Source: an uncultured Mycoplasmatota bacterium (GTDB lineage: Bacteria; Bacillota_I; Bacilli_A; RF39; UBA660). From it: a DNA stretch of 48,063 bases. Shown one piece after another: positions 1-7,852 of the stretch; position 1 is the first letter of the stretch; each line of letters opens with the position of its first letter. The position numbers and the translations under genes were made by a program. The notes beneath the pieces are model-generated. The model did no database searches and was not told the origin of the DNA. It saw nothing but the letters and a program-made list of their open reading frames with translations. The stretch lies in assembly GCA_900546745.1 (NCBI GenBank), contig URDT01000009.1:1-48063 (forward strand), given 5' to 3'.

Positions 1-77
1 CAAACACTATCAAGAAAATAAGGTGTGGACTACCAATAAAAATACTTATCATTGGTGATAGCTTAGCAGAACCAGCA
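1..77. repeat. Left copy of 77-bp terminal direct repeat (contig overlap)
   Basis: Bases 1-77 are identical to bases 47987-48063. An exact overlap of 77 bp, a common assembler k-mer length, is what a circular molecule gives when it is output as a linear contig. The SGNH fibre gene reads straight across the join in one frame, which supports a circular or circularly permuted molecule rather than a biological terminal repeat. The unique length is 47,986 bp. Confidence 0.93.
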
Positions 78-1562
78 GGTACAGGCATTAAATGGACGCA
101 AATGTTATTTGATAGTTCTTATAAAAGTTTTGGGTATAACTTAAAAGAAAATTTTAATATAAACTCAAGTGTTGAGAATATCGCAGTTGGTGGACAAACT
201 ATAAAATTATTATTATCACAATTTGCATTGGAAAGAGAAGTCATTTTAAAAGGTAGTTATTATAATCAAGTCATAATGGGTGATTATAAAAGCACATCTC
301 CTAGACTTTCAGAAAACTATGATTTAATTATTTGTAGCATAGGTGCAAATGGAGGGCATGAAAGAGTTGCATATCTTGAAAACTTAATTAAAACAATAAG
401 AAATATGGGAATAGAATTAATTTTAACAACTTCAAATCCTAATACTTCAACATCTTCTGATAGTGATTATTTAGAAATAGAGTATTTAAAACTTTCAAAA
501 ATGTATGATTTTGAAATAGCAAATACAAATAAATATTTTAAAGAAAGTGGTAAAAACATTAGTGATTTATTATCCGACACTATACATTCAAATGAAGAAG
601 GTCATAAATTATATGCTAAATGTTTTTATGATATATTTAATAAATGTTTAAATTCTAAAAATTACAAAAAAAACGGAATGTATAATAATAATAGAGTATG
701 TAATTATTCAAGCCATGAACCGTTTACAAACAATATGCCTTTTGGTTTTGAGATACAATATCCGTTGAAACATAATGGAAGTGAAATAACAGATACAAAT
801 AATGCTAAATGTAACCCTTTCTATCATAGATATTTTAACGATAATAATTTTAAATTTATACATTTAAGTGTTGGACAATATGTAGATTTTTACCATGATA
901 GTGCTTATGGTTTTGATATAATATATTTTGAAAATAGCAAATGCAACGGAAAAGTACAGGTTAAAATTCAAAACGGAAATCAAAATTTAGGTGAGCCTAT
1001 AAAAATAGGGAATGGAGTTCCATATTGGAGAGGTCATGTTATTGACGGAATTAGCCCAGGATTTTATTATGGCTACGAGAAATGTAATTCCACAATTAGA
1101 TTAGAGTGTATCGAGGGTGAAGTCAATATACAAGGTGTTTTATGGTTAGTGCCATTTGATAAATATATATTAGATTATAAAAAAATCGGGACTTGGTTTG
1201 AAGCAAATCCTTTGGAATTATTTGAAACTGTTAACACTAATACTGACGGTGATAAAATAGAAATAGATGTAAATTTATTAAATAATGAGTATTTATCTAT
1301 TAACTTTATTGAAAATAACGCAGGTGGTAAAATAGATGTTTACTTAGACGGTATTTTAAATAAAACAATAAATACTTATAACTCAAATAGTACAGAATAT
1401 TTTATAAAAAATTTAAAATTAGAGCCTTCTATTGGTAAACATAAAATACAATTAATACTAAACGGTGCTGATAGTTCTGCGATTCAATTCGATAAAAGTC
1501 AAAATAAAAATAGATTTATGTTAAGTGATGTTAGAATTGTTAGTGGAAACATTAAAATTTAA
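1..1562 (+). CDS. Tail fibre with SGNH/GDSL hydrolase domain (C-terminal part; starts at 47755)
   Basis: This is the 3' part of a gene that starts at ATG 47755 and crosses the contig join in frame, giving a protein of 597 residues. Residues 1-80 form a coiled-coil attachment region. An SGNH hydrolase domain follows: block I GDSL (Ser98), AVGG (block II), GANGG (block III Asn) and a DTIH block with the Asp270/His273 pair. Residues from about 310 look like beta-sandwich carbohydrate-binding domains. Families of this kind remove acetyl groups from surface polysaccharides, so a role in host-surface de-acetylation during adsorption is inferred. The gene follows the capsid gene and its terminator. 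Confidence 0.85.
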   Translation, partial: NTIKKIRCGLPIKILIIGDSLAEPAGTGIKWTQMLFDSSYKSFGYNLKENFNINSSVENIAVGGQTIKLLLSQFALEREVILKGSYYNQVIMGDYKSTSPRLSENYDLIICSIGANGGHERVAYLENLIKTIRNMGIELILTTSNPNTSTSSDSDYLEIEYLKLSKMYDFEIANTNKYFKESGKNISDLLSDTIHSNEEGHKLYAKCFYDIFNKCLNSKNYKKNGMYNNNRVCNYSSHEPFTNNMPFGFEIQYPLKHNGSEITDTNNAKCNPFYHRYFNDNNFKFIHLSVGQYVDFYHDSAYGFDIIYFENSKCNGKVQVKIQNGNQNLGEPIKIGNGVPYWRGHVIDGISPGFYYGYEKCNSTIRLECIEGEVNIQGVLWLVPFDKYILDYKKIGTWFEANPLELFETVNTNTDGDKIEIDVNLLNNEYLSINFIENNAGGKIDVYLDGILNKTINTYNSNSTEYFIKNLKLEPSIGKHKIQLILNGADSSAIQFDKSQNKNRFMLSDVRIVSGNIKI

Positions 1563-1603
1563 TGAACATTTGATAAATATTACTCACACAAGGAGGACGA
1601 TAA

Positions 1604-1936
1604 ATGTATATAGGACAAGCAAAAGTAAAACTCTTTCACGATTCGTCATGTAAGAAAGAATTAAAGAAAGATATATCTGGTAAATATTTTATAGATGTTA
1701 GAGTTATATCTGGTCAACCTACTCATACATTAACAAAAAGAATATACGCTAAGAATTTAGGCACTCACAAGGCGTATAACGTTAATTTAGTAGGAAGTAA
1801 TCAAAATATATCTATACAAAAAGAAACGCTTAGAAGCAATGAGAAGTGCTATATAGACATATCTGCTGAAATACCTAAAGGCGATAAAGGTATAAGAACA
1901 TTTCTAACTAAATTGGAGTATACACAATTACCATGA
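1604..1936 (+). CDS. Hypothetical protein, probably virion-associated (110 aa)
   Basis: It has a good ribosome site (AAGGAGG) 8 bases before the ATG. The 110-residue product is predicted to be all beta strand, with alternating hydrophobic residues and no membrane segment, like a small Ig-like or jelly-roll domain. It ends by overlapping the start of the next gene by 4 bases (ATGA), so the two are translationally coupled. Its place between two fibre genes suggests a tail or capsid accessory protein. I do not recognise the family. Confidence 0.7.
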   Translation: MYIGQAKVKLFHDSSCKKELKKDISGKYFIDVRVISGQPTHTLTKRIYAKNLGTHKAYNVNLVGSNQNISIQKETLRSNEKCYIDISAEIPKGDKGIRTFLTKLEYTQLP

Positions 1937-2244
1937 TAAGTATAGGTAAATTAGCGACTAATAAGTGTGCAACTCTTCAAGGATTAAAGTACGGAGCTAT
2001 AAGTCAGAACGATTATGGCTCTGATATTCAAATAGACGTTAATAACATACAGAGTGATCTAAACTCTTTTGACTATAATAGAACGCTAAATAACGATAAC
2101 TGCTTCGCCTTAAAGTTTAAATCGTTAGAAAATCCTATAGCAAACTTTGTATTAAAAGCTAAAGTATGTAGATTTGTACCTTATAAGACTTACAGTAATA
2201 CAATAAAAGTGATAAAGAAATACGAAAATAAGATAAAGGGGTGA
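1933..2244 (+). CDS. Hypothetical protein, probably virion-associated (103 aa)
   Basis: The ATG overlaps the stop of the upstream gene (ATGA), with the ribosome site lying inside that gene. The 103-residue protein is soluble, with a Lys-rich C-terminus and three scattered cysteines. It is followed 4 bases later by the BppU-type tail gene. Position suggests a tail or baseplate accessory role; I recognise no motif. Confidence 0.65.
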   Translation: MISIGKLATNKCATLQGLKYGAISQNDYGSDIQIDVNNIQSDLNSFDYNRTLNNDNCFALKFKSLENPIANFVLKAKVCRFVPYKTYSNTIKVIKKYENKIKG

Positions 2245-2248
2245 TAAT

Positions 2249-4051
2249 TTGGCTAAACAAATTATAGTAACTCAAAACGATTATGGTATAGAATTAGAAA
2301 CACAATTCGTAGATGATAAAAAGAAGCCTTTAGACATAACAGATTATGATGTAAGGGTTAAGATTATATATGACGATAAAACGATAGACACTATATTAGC
2401 AGGGCATAAAGATAGTGTTAATGGTATTGCTTATATCGTTCTTGAAAAAGAACATTTAATAAATGCAGGATTACATACTAGTGTATGGAGTGTTGTTGAT
2501 GAAGATGAACATGTAACTGCACAAGAAAACGTTTATTACTTCGTAAAAGACGTAGAAGGAAGTGAAGATGATACTCCTACTACTGATTTACCTATAATCT
2601 CTGATGACGTACTTAATAAGTTTAACGATATTGATAACAATTTATTTGAACTTACTGAACAAGTAAATGTGGTTAAAGAACAATTGGATAATTTAGATAA
2701 AAAAGAAAATAAATATTTTCAACTTGCACCATTACCAAGCGGTGGAGATGATACTGAAACAATACAAAATTTAATTGGCAGTAATAAAACAATTTTATTA
2801 CCATTTGGAGCAACATATAAACTTAATTCCATTAATATAAATAATATTTCAAATCTAACAATTATTGGAAACAACTCTAAGTTTTTAAAAAATAATGGAA
2901 ATGGCGCAATGATAAATATAAGTGAATGTTCTTTTGTAACAATTAAAAATTTAGAAATGGATTATAGTTTAACATTAACAAGTCCAACAAACGAAGATTC
3001 TTGTATAACTGTAAATAATTATTCTTATATAGAAATTAATTCTTGTAAATTTGTTAATTTTAAAAATGTTGCAATAAATTTAAAAACAGCAAAAGATAGT
3101 TTTGGAAATAATGGAGGTACAACTTCTACACCTTGTTTAATAGAAAAATGTAAGTTTTTAGATCAAGCTAATTTGTCTACTAATACTTACGCAACTTCTA
3201 TTTTATTAGGGGAAGATTCGGAATATTGCAAAATCTTATACAATGAATTTAGAAATGTTTGGTCTGCAATTAGAGGGTATGGTGCTAATTCATTAATTGA
3301 TGGCAATACAATAATGGATTGTAGAGCTACATTTATACCAAGCAATGGCTTAATTTATTTACATAGTGATGACGGTGTAAACAGCGGTAAACATATTATT
3401 TCTAATAACATGATTAATCATAATGAAAAAGGTGCAACCGCTATTTATTGTGTAGGTAATTTAAATAGAGAAGAAAAAAGATTTACTATTATAAATAATA
3501 ATATTTTAGTACATGGATTGTCAAATGATACTAACGGCTATGGGATAGGTGTAAATAATGCCGATGCTTCATTAATTAGCGGAAATTATATTAAAGTTAA
3601 ACCTAATAATAAAGGTAACATATTAGTTGAAAATTCTTCAAATGTAATTGTAACTAACAATACATTACAAAACTCCGTAGGAATAAATGGAACAAATTCA
3701 ACATTCCATGAAAATAATAATATTTTTATAAATACTGTAAAAGATGTGTTGTGTCTTGATAATTCAAGAATAATTGAAAAAACATATGTTGTCAGATTAA
3801 GATGGAATGGTGAAATAAGTTCAGAAACTAATTTAAAAGATATTACATGTGAAAAAAATGGAACTGGAACTCTTATTCTATCTCACAATTTTGGACATAT
3901 TCGCTATGTTGTAAATGCTATTGTAGATGCTGACACAAGATTTGCAATTCCAGTTATAACAAGAACAGAAAACACTATAGAAGTAAGATGTTTTGATAAT
4001 GACGGTGCGTTAACTGATAGAAGTGTAATGTTAACAATTCATACATCATAA
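2249..4051 (+). CDS. BppU-type tail protein with right-handed beta-helix (tail spike)
   Basis: The start is TTG at 2249, preceded by GGGGTGAT. Residues 1-110 match the BppU-type N-terminal domain of Gram-positive phage baseplate proteins (DITDYDVRVKI, GIAYIVLEKE, GLHTSVWSV, YYFVKD). Residues 125-150 are a short coiled coil. Residues about 160-510 contain repeated N-rich strands ending in N or G (NISNLTIIGNN, SNVIVTNNTL), typical of a pectate-lyase-like beta-helix, and residues 520-600 form a beta C-terminal cap. The role is host binding and probably polysaccharide depolymerisation. A remnant of an alternative C-terminus follows in frame after the stop (see 4052-4153). Confidence 0.82.
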   Translation: MAKQIIVTQNDYGIELETQFVDDKKKPLDITDYDVRVKIIYDDKTIDTILAGHKDSVNGIAYIVLEKEHLINAGLHTSVWSVVDEDEHVTAQENVYYFVKDVEGSEDDTPTTDLPIISDDVLNKFNDIDNNLFELTEQVNVVKEQLDNLDKKENKYFQLAPLPSGGDDTETIQNLIGSNKTILLPFGATYKLNSININNISNLTIIGNNSKFLKNNGNGAMINISECSFVTIKNLEMDYSLTLTSPTNEDSCITVNNYSYIEINSCKFVNFKNVAINLKTAKDSFGNNGGTTSTPCLIEKCKFLDQANLSTNTYATSILLGEDSEYCKILYNEFRNVWSAIRGYGANSLIDGNTIMDCRATFIPSNGLIYLHSDDGVNSGKHIISNNMINHNEKGATAIYCVGNLNREEKRFTIINNNILVHGLSNDTNGYGIGVNNADASLISGNYIKVKPNNKGNILVENSSNVIVTNNTLQNSVGINGTNSTFHENNNIFINTVKDVLCLDNSRIIEKTYVVRLRWNGEISSETNLKDITCEKNGTGTLILSHNFGHIRYVVNAIVDADTRFAIPVITRTENTIEVRCFDNDGALTDRSVMLTIHTS

Positions 4052-4153
4052 AGAGATACTAACTCGTCAATCCTGCAAAACGGAAATTCATATGATACTT
4101 TAGGCAAAAGAATGAATAATTTTGATTCGCAATTTATAAAAACTACGAAATAA
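4052..4153 (+). pseudogene. In-frame fossil of a tail-fibre linker after the stop of the upstream gene
   Basis: Directly after the TAA at 4049-4051 the same frame continues for 33 codons to a second TAA at 4151-4153. It encodes NGNSYDTLGKRMNNFDSQ, which resembles the collar/coiled-coil linker 'TLG.R.N.FD.Q' of Gram-positive tail fibres; the next gene has a comparable GTLGDRLNAFDEQ. It has no ribosome site or start codon of its own. I read it as the leftover C-terminus of an older version of the tail protein, displaced when the beta-helix module was acquired. A low-level read-through extension is the alternative. Confidence 0.6.
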
Positions 4154-4210
4154 CACAAAATGAGCGAGGGGTAACATTAACTTCCTCAACTTAACATAAG
4201 AGGTGATTAA

Positions 4211-5977
4211 ATGAACGTAACAAATAATTTAAAACTTCCTCAATATACGGAAGAAGATATATTTGATTTGCAAGATATAAATAAAGCGTATGATAGTATA
4301 GATAAAGCTTATAAAGAAGTAATCGACTTCAAGAACGAAATACCTAAGACTAACGCTACTGCCGAAGTAATAGACGCTAGAGGTGGCAAAGGAACGTTAG
4401 GTGATAGATTAAATGCGTTTGATGAACAGTTGGAACATAATGCGGAGAAAATAAGTGTTTTAGATAATAACATATCAGATATAGGGACAAGTTACTCTAA
4501 TTTTGAAAACTTTTCATCTATGGAAGATTATATAGTGTCTCAAATCGTAAACAATGGAGGGGCAAATCACGATAGAGGTACTGTTGTTATAGATATTCCT
4601 GCGGGTGTTTTTGAAATCAAGGATTTTGACATACTTTCTAAGTATGCACGAAGAACAGGTGGACTTAAGTTTAGAGGTAGAGGAAATAAAATAACTACGA
4701 TAAAATTCAATCCTGATGGAAATGATAAGTATCTATTTAAAAATAACGATACTTGGTTGTCTCTAAGATTTGAAGGTATAACTTTTCAGGGAAATTTAAA
4801 TAAAAATACTAATTTTATGTTGTCTGTCTCTAATGGAGGGGCACAAAATTATGTGTTTACGGATTGTTTCTTTACCAATTGGAATATAGGGATTGATTTA
4901 AAAGGAACTAATAACAATTCAGAATTTAGTTTTTATAGTTGTAACTTTAATGGTATTATAAAAAACTTTCTTTACTGTGGAAGTGATGTTGGAACGGGTG
5001 GAGATCAGTTTTTAAATTATAATTTCTTTGGATGTAACTATGAAGTTTCAGAAGGAAACTTTATAAATATGTATAGAGGTGGAAACGTAAATATTTGGGG
5101 TGGAAGTTTTATACATATTGATGGTGATAGTGAAAATGCTAGAGGGGGAACATTTTTTAATTTCCCATTAAATACTCACCCTTTTGGGGTTGAAAGATTA
5201 TTAGTTATAGGTGCTAGATTTGAATTAAGAAACAGAAACTCAAAACTAATTCATTGTGAATGGAATAAAGGTAATGTATCTTTTATAAACTGCGACCTTG
5301 ATTGCTACAATATGAACACAAACTCTAAAGATTGGGAGATTGCTACATTTACTGCATACGACACCCCTACAAATATAAAATTTGATAATTGCTCGTTGAT
5401 GGGAAAAATTAGACTTAGATATAACCCCAACGCTCCTGGAGTAGTGACGGCAATAAATTTTGATAGTTGTAGGCACAGTTTAATTAATAATCCAGAAGAT
5501 GTATTTGTATATGACCCTATTCCTTCAAGTGGATTCTACAACTTTGGTAAAAAACCAACTGTACATATAAGAAATTGTTACGAATGGCTTGATACAACAT
5601 TAAATGCCACTACAAATGTAAGAGCGTTGACTAGTAAAAAAATACTATTTATTCATAATATAAATGGATCATTACCCCTTAGAGGTGGTTCTGAAACTGT
5701 TAAATTACCTTTAGGGAGTATTATAACTAAAGCAGTTTTATATAGTCCTAAAGGGGCAGTAACAAGTGGATACAACGCTAATTTTACCTTAAATAGTGGA
5801 GTTGAAGAAGTTGTTAATCTTGCAACTGCAACCGGTTTATATAGTGGGGGATTTGACGTTAAAGAAGATTTATTTTTAATATGCGATACAGATGATAAAA
5901 GAACTATAACTTTAACTGACAATGCAAGTGTAGACCAGACATCGGAGAAAAGTTTATGTTATATAGAATATATTTAA
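4211..5977 (+). CDS. Second tail spike with beta-helix domain (588 aa)
   Basis: AGAGGTGAT precedes the ATG. The N-terminus (NLKLPQYTEEDIFDL) resembles that of the SGNH fibre (NINLPIVEDNDLYSK), so both probably plug into the same virion site. A coiled coil with a GTLGDRLNAFDEQ linker follows to residue 110. From about residue 115 the protein has pectate-lyase-like repeats (GGLKFRGRGNKITTI, NYVFTDCFFTNWN, VSFINCDLDCYN). The last 110 residues are a separate beta domain, likely for trimerisation or receptor binding. The likely role is host-surface polysaccharide binding or cleavage. The catalytic residues cannot be assigned by eye. Confidence 0.8.
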   Translation: MNVTNNLKLPQYTEEDIFDLQDINKAYDSIDKAYKEVIDFKNEIPKTNATAEVIDARGGKGTLGDRLNAFDEQLEHNAEKISVLDNNISDIGTSYSNFENFSSMEDYIVSQIVNNGGANHDRGTVVIDIPAGVFEIKDFDILSKYARRTGGLKFRGRGNKITTIKFNPDGNDKYLFKNNDTWLSLRFEGITFQGNLNKNTNFMLSVSNGGAQNYVFTDCFFTNWNIGIDLKGTNNNSEFSFYSCNFNGIIKNFLYCGSDVGTGGDQFLNYNFFGCNYEVSEGNFINMYRGGNVNIWGGSFIHIDGDSENARGGTFFNFPLNTHPFGVERLLVIGARFELRNRNSKLIHCEWNKGNVSFINCDLDCYNMNTNSKDWEIATFTAYDTPTNIKFDNCSLMGKIRLRYNPNAPGVVTAINFDSCRHSLINNPEDVFVYDPIPSSGFYNFGKKPTVHIRNCYEWLDTTLNATTNVRALTSKKILFIHNINGSLPLRGGSETVKLPLGSIITKAVLYSPKGAVTSGYNANFTLNSGVEEVVNLATATGLYSGGFDVKEDLFLICDTDDKRTITLTDNASVDQTSEKSLCYIEYI

Positions 5978-6092
5978 ACTTAATATAAAATATAAGTTTT
6001 AACCGCAGTCTTAACAAATAATAGATTAAAAATACGAACCAAAACATATCAACTCATGTTTCATATTTTACTATTTATATTAAATTTTAAGC

Positions 6093-6124
6093 ATATTCAA
6101 CGACTTTAATTGAATATATATAAA
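6093..6124 (+). promoter_or_regulatory. Likely promoter and operator of the partition cassette
   Basis: A -35-like TTCAAC (6096-6101), a 17-bp spacer and a near-consensus -10 TATAAA (6119-6124) lie 27 bp before parM. An 8-bp inverted repeat (ATATTCAA 6093-6100, TTGAATAT 6110-6117) covers the -35 and spacer, as expected for a site bound by a small dimeric regulator such as ParR or the downstream ribbon-helix-helix protein. The preceding 110 bp (5978-6092) are AT-rich and show no gene. Confidence 0.5.
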
Positions 6125-6151
6125 TAGTAATTGAAATGGGGGTAAAAAGAA

Positions 6152-7036
6152 ATGATTATTGGAGTAGACTTAGGTAATTATGCAGTAAAAACTAGTGAAA
6201 ATCTACACTTTTTAAGTAAAGTAATTGAAAGTAACGGCTTTTACGGTGAAAAGGAAATATGTTTTGAAGGAAAAAAGATAATAGTTGGCGAAGGAGAGTT
6301 CCAAACAGACTTTAACAAATCATTGAAAGAGAACACTTTGCCACTATTATTTAGTGCATTAGCATTAAGCCACCCGTGTGAAGAGTGCTTTGAAGTTGTG
6401 TTAGGACTTCCAATACAACAATACAAGAACAATAAACAAGAGCTTATAGATTATATTAAAGAAAATAGATGTAAACAAATAATTCATAAAGGACATACTA
6501 GAAATATAACTATATGTGATGTAACAGTAGCACCAGAAGGAGCTAGTGTTTATTATAACCTTCCTAAAGATATTAGACATAAAATAGACACTAAACAATT
6601 AGTTATAGTTGATATAGGTGGAAGAACTACTGATGTGTGCTTATTCAAGAATAAACAAATAAAGAAGTACAAGACAATACCTAGTGGTATATTGAACGTT
6701 TATTCAGACGTTGTTAATGTAGTTAATGAAGAATATACTACTAACCTACCATTAGAGGACGCAGAGGAAATAATAGAAAAAGAACTATTTATAAATGGTG
6801 AAACAAGAGATAGAGGATTTATAAAACAAATATTAAAATTACACTTTGATAGCATTTTTAAAGAGCTTCAATTAAACTTTGATATTAGTCAAGGTTATGT
6901 GCTTTTAACTGGTGGTGGTTCTAATATATTTAAAAAAGCTTTTAATAATAGACTTAACAATTTAATTATTAGCTCGGATTGCATATTTGATAACGTTAAA
7001 GGGTTTAAGAAGATTGGGGAAAAGTTATGGCGATAA
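6152..7036 (+). CDS. parM: ParM-like actin-family ATPase of plasmid/phage DNA segregation
   Basis: The 294-residue product has the actin/Hsp70 signatures: phosphate-1 GVDLGNYAVKT (residues 4-14), GLPI (85-88), phosphate-2 VIVDIGGRTTDV (151-162) and the adenosine motif LLTGGGS (251-257). Length and order fit the ParM/StbA/Alp family. Such proteins form ATP-driven filaments that push DNA copies apart when bound through ParR to parC. It has its own promoter and GGGGGT ribosome site, and overlaps the next gene by 10 bases. In some phages actin homologues move viral DNA instead, so the exact role is inferred. Confidence 0.87.
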   Translation: MIIGVDLGNYAVKTSENLHFLSKVIESNGFYGEKEICFEGKKIIVGEGEFQTDFNKSLKENTLPLLFSALALSHPCEECFEVVLGLPIQQYKNNKQELIDYIKENRCKQIIHKGHTRNITICDVTVAPEGASVYYNLPKDIRHKIDTKQLVIVDIGGRTTDVCLFKNKQIKKYKTIPSGILNVYSDVVNVVNEEYTTNLPLEDAEEIIEKELFINGETRDRGFIKQILKLHFDSIFKELQLNFDISQGYVLLTGGGSNIFKKAFNNRLNNLIISSDCIFDNVKGFKKIGEKLWR

Positions 7037-7248
7037 AAAGGTGTTTAACAATAAGTTTTAAAGCTACTACAAAAGATTTAAAATTGTATGAACTATTAAA
7101 TAGCATGGAAGATCGTTCAGCAGAGGTTAAAAAAGTTTTATATGATTTTTATTTTGGTGGAAAAACGCAAGATAACAAAACAAATAATTCAAATAATATT
7201 GATAAAATTTTAGATGATGAAGATGTTCCAGATGTTATGGATTTTTAA
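7027..7248 (+). CDS. parR: ParR-like DNA-binding adaptor (73 aa)
   Basis: It starts inside the end of parM, the usual arrangement for parMR. Residues 5-45 fit a ribbon-helix-helix fold (strand CLTISFKAT, then helices KDLKLYELLNSM and SAEVKKVLYDFYFG). The Asn-rich, acidic tail (residues 48-73) fits the flexible ParR tail that contacts ParM. ParR-type proteins bind parC repeats and repress their own promoter. Similarity is by pattern and position; the family is very divergent. Confidence 0.68.
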   Translation: MAIKRCLTISFKATTKDLKLYELLNSMEDRSAEVKKVLYDFYFGGKTQDNKTNNSNNIDKILDDEDVPDVMDF

Positions 7249-7260
7249 TTATCACCATAA

Positions 7261-7386
7261 AAGTGTACTATTACCACACTCTTACGAATACACTAATAGT
7301 GTGGTAATAGTGTGGTATTAGGTAATAAAACCTCGGTTATTACTCGATTATATGCTCGGTAAGAGTAGTGGGGGAGTGTTCGGTTA
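7261..7386 (+). promoter_or_regulatory. Candidate centromere (parC) with 11-bp repeats
   Basis: This gene-free 138-bp gap holds two perfect tandem copies of AATAGTGTGGT (7295-7305, 7306-7316). It also holds a perfect 13-bp inverted repeat, CTATTACCACACT (7268-7280) with AGTGTGGTAATAG (7298-7310), and a set of CTCGGTTA/CTCGGTAA/TTCGGTTA motifs up to the next start. The centromere of plasmid R1 also uses 11-bp direct repeats, spaced one helical turn. The distal CGGTWA motifs sit at the RHH gene's start and may instead be its operator. Confidence 0.6.
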
Positions 7387-7566
7387 ATGTATGGTAGAAA
7401 AAGAGAAGAAGAATTAAAACAAAAAAGAATAACTGTACAAGTTAGTCAAAAAGAGAAAGAAATACTTTTAGAACTTGCAGAAAGAGAACATATGACAGTT
7501 GGAGCTTTTATAAGAAAGATTTGTATTTACGATAAGTATGATGAAATCTTTAGAGGTAATTATTAA
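7387..7566 (+). CDS. Small ribbon-helix-helix protein (59 aa)
   Basis: ATG 7387 to TAA 7564-7566. The protein begins with a very basic stretch, followed by a clear ribbon-helix-helix (strand KRITVQVSQ, helix KEKEILLELAERE, turn, helix VGAFIRKICI). This is an Arc/CopG-type repressor fold. It lies directly after the parC-like repeats and overlaps the next start by one base (TAATG). It may be the repressor of the cassette or a second centromere-binding protein. The ribosome site is weak (GGGGGAGTG about 11 bases upstream). Confidence 0.7.
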   Translation: MYGRKREEELKQKRITVQVSQKEKEILLELAEREHMTVGAFIRKICIYDKYDEIFRGNY

Positions 7567-7823
7567 TGAATTGGAACGCATTTATGGTCGTGTTACCGAT
7601 AAATATATTAATAATATGGGCAATAATTAAAGATATTAAAGAGATAATAAAAAGAGAAGAAAACGAGAGAATACGTGAAGCTAATTTACTAAGAGATACT
7701 ATTCACATAGATGTGTCTGAAAAAGATTTAGAAATGTTAGATATGAATATAAGAAGAAGCGAGTTTAATACTCGTAATGAATATCTAAGGGGAACAATAA
7801 AAGAACTAAGTAAAGACGCTTAA
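7566..7823 (+). CDS. Membrane-anchored ribbon-helix-helix protein (85 aa)
   Basis: Translation is coupled to the preceding RHH gene through TAATG. Residues 4-24 form one hydrophobic helix (NAFMVVLPINILIIWAIIK), followed by a charged helix to about residue 45. Residues 46-82 read as an RHH domain (IHIDVSEKDLEML, then TRNEYLRGTIKEL). The orientation implied by the basic residues after the helix puts the DNA-binding part in the cytoplasm. I know no described family with this layout. A membrane tether for the phage DNA or a membrane-linked regulator are the obvious possibilities. Confidence 0.68.
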   Translation: MNWNAFMVVLPINILIIWAIIKDIKEIIKREENERIREANLLRDTIHIDVSEKDLEMLDMNIRRSEFNTRNEYLRGTIKELSKDA

Positions 7824-7836
7824 TAGCGTCTTTTAT
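7813..7836 (+). terminator. Intrinsic terminator closing the partition cassette
   Basis: The stem AAAGACGCT (7813-7821) pairs with AGCGTCTTT (7826-7834) around a 4-base loop and is followed by a short T tract. The stop codon of the membrane-RHH gene lies in the stem-loop. It separates the cassette from the adaptor gene, which starts only 17 bp later, so the tail genes must be read through it or from another promoter. Confidence 0.75.
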
Positions 7837-7852
7837 ACTAAGGAGTGATATT

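Noticed and set aside
5246..5922. Open frames on the minus strand inside the second tail spike
   Set aside because: They have no ribosome sites, lie wholly inside a well-supported plus-strand gene, and their products show low-complexity, antisense-like composition.
2249..5977. Diversity-generating retroelement acting on the tail spikes
   Set aside because: No reverse transcriptase gene and no template/variable repeat pair with A-specific differences was seen.
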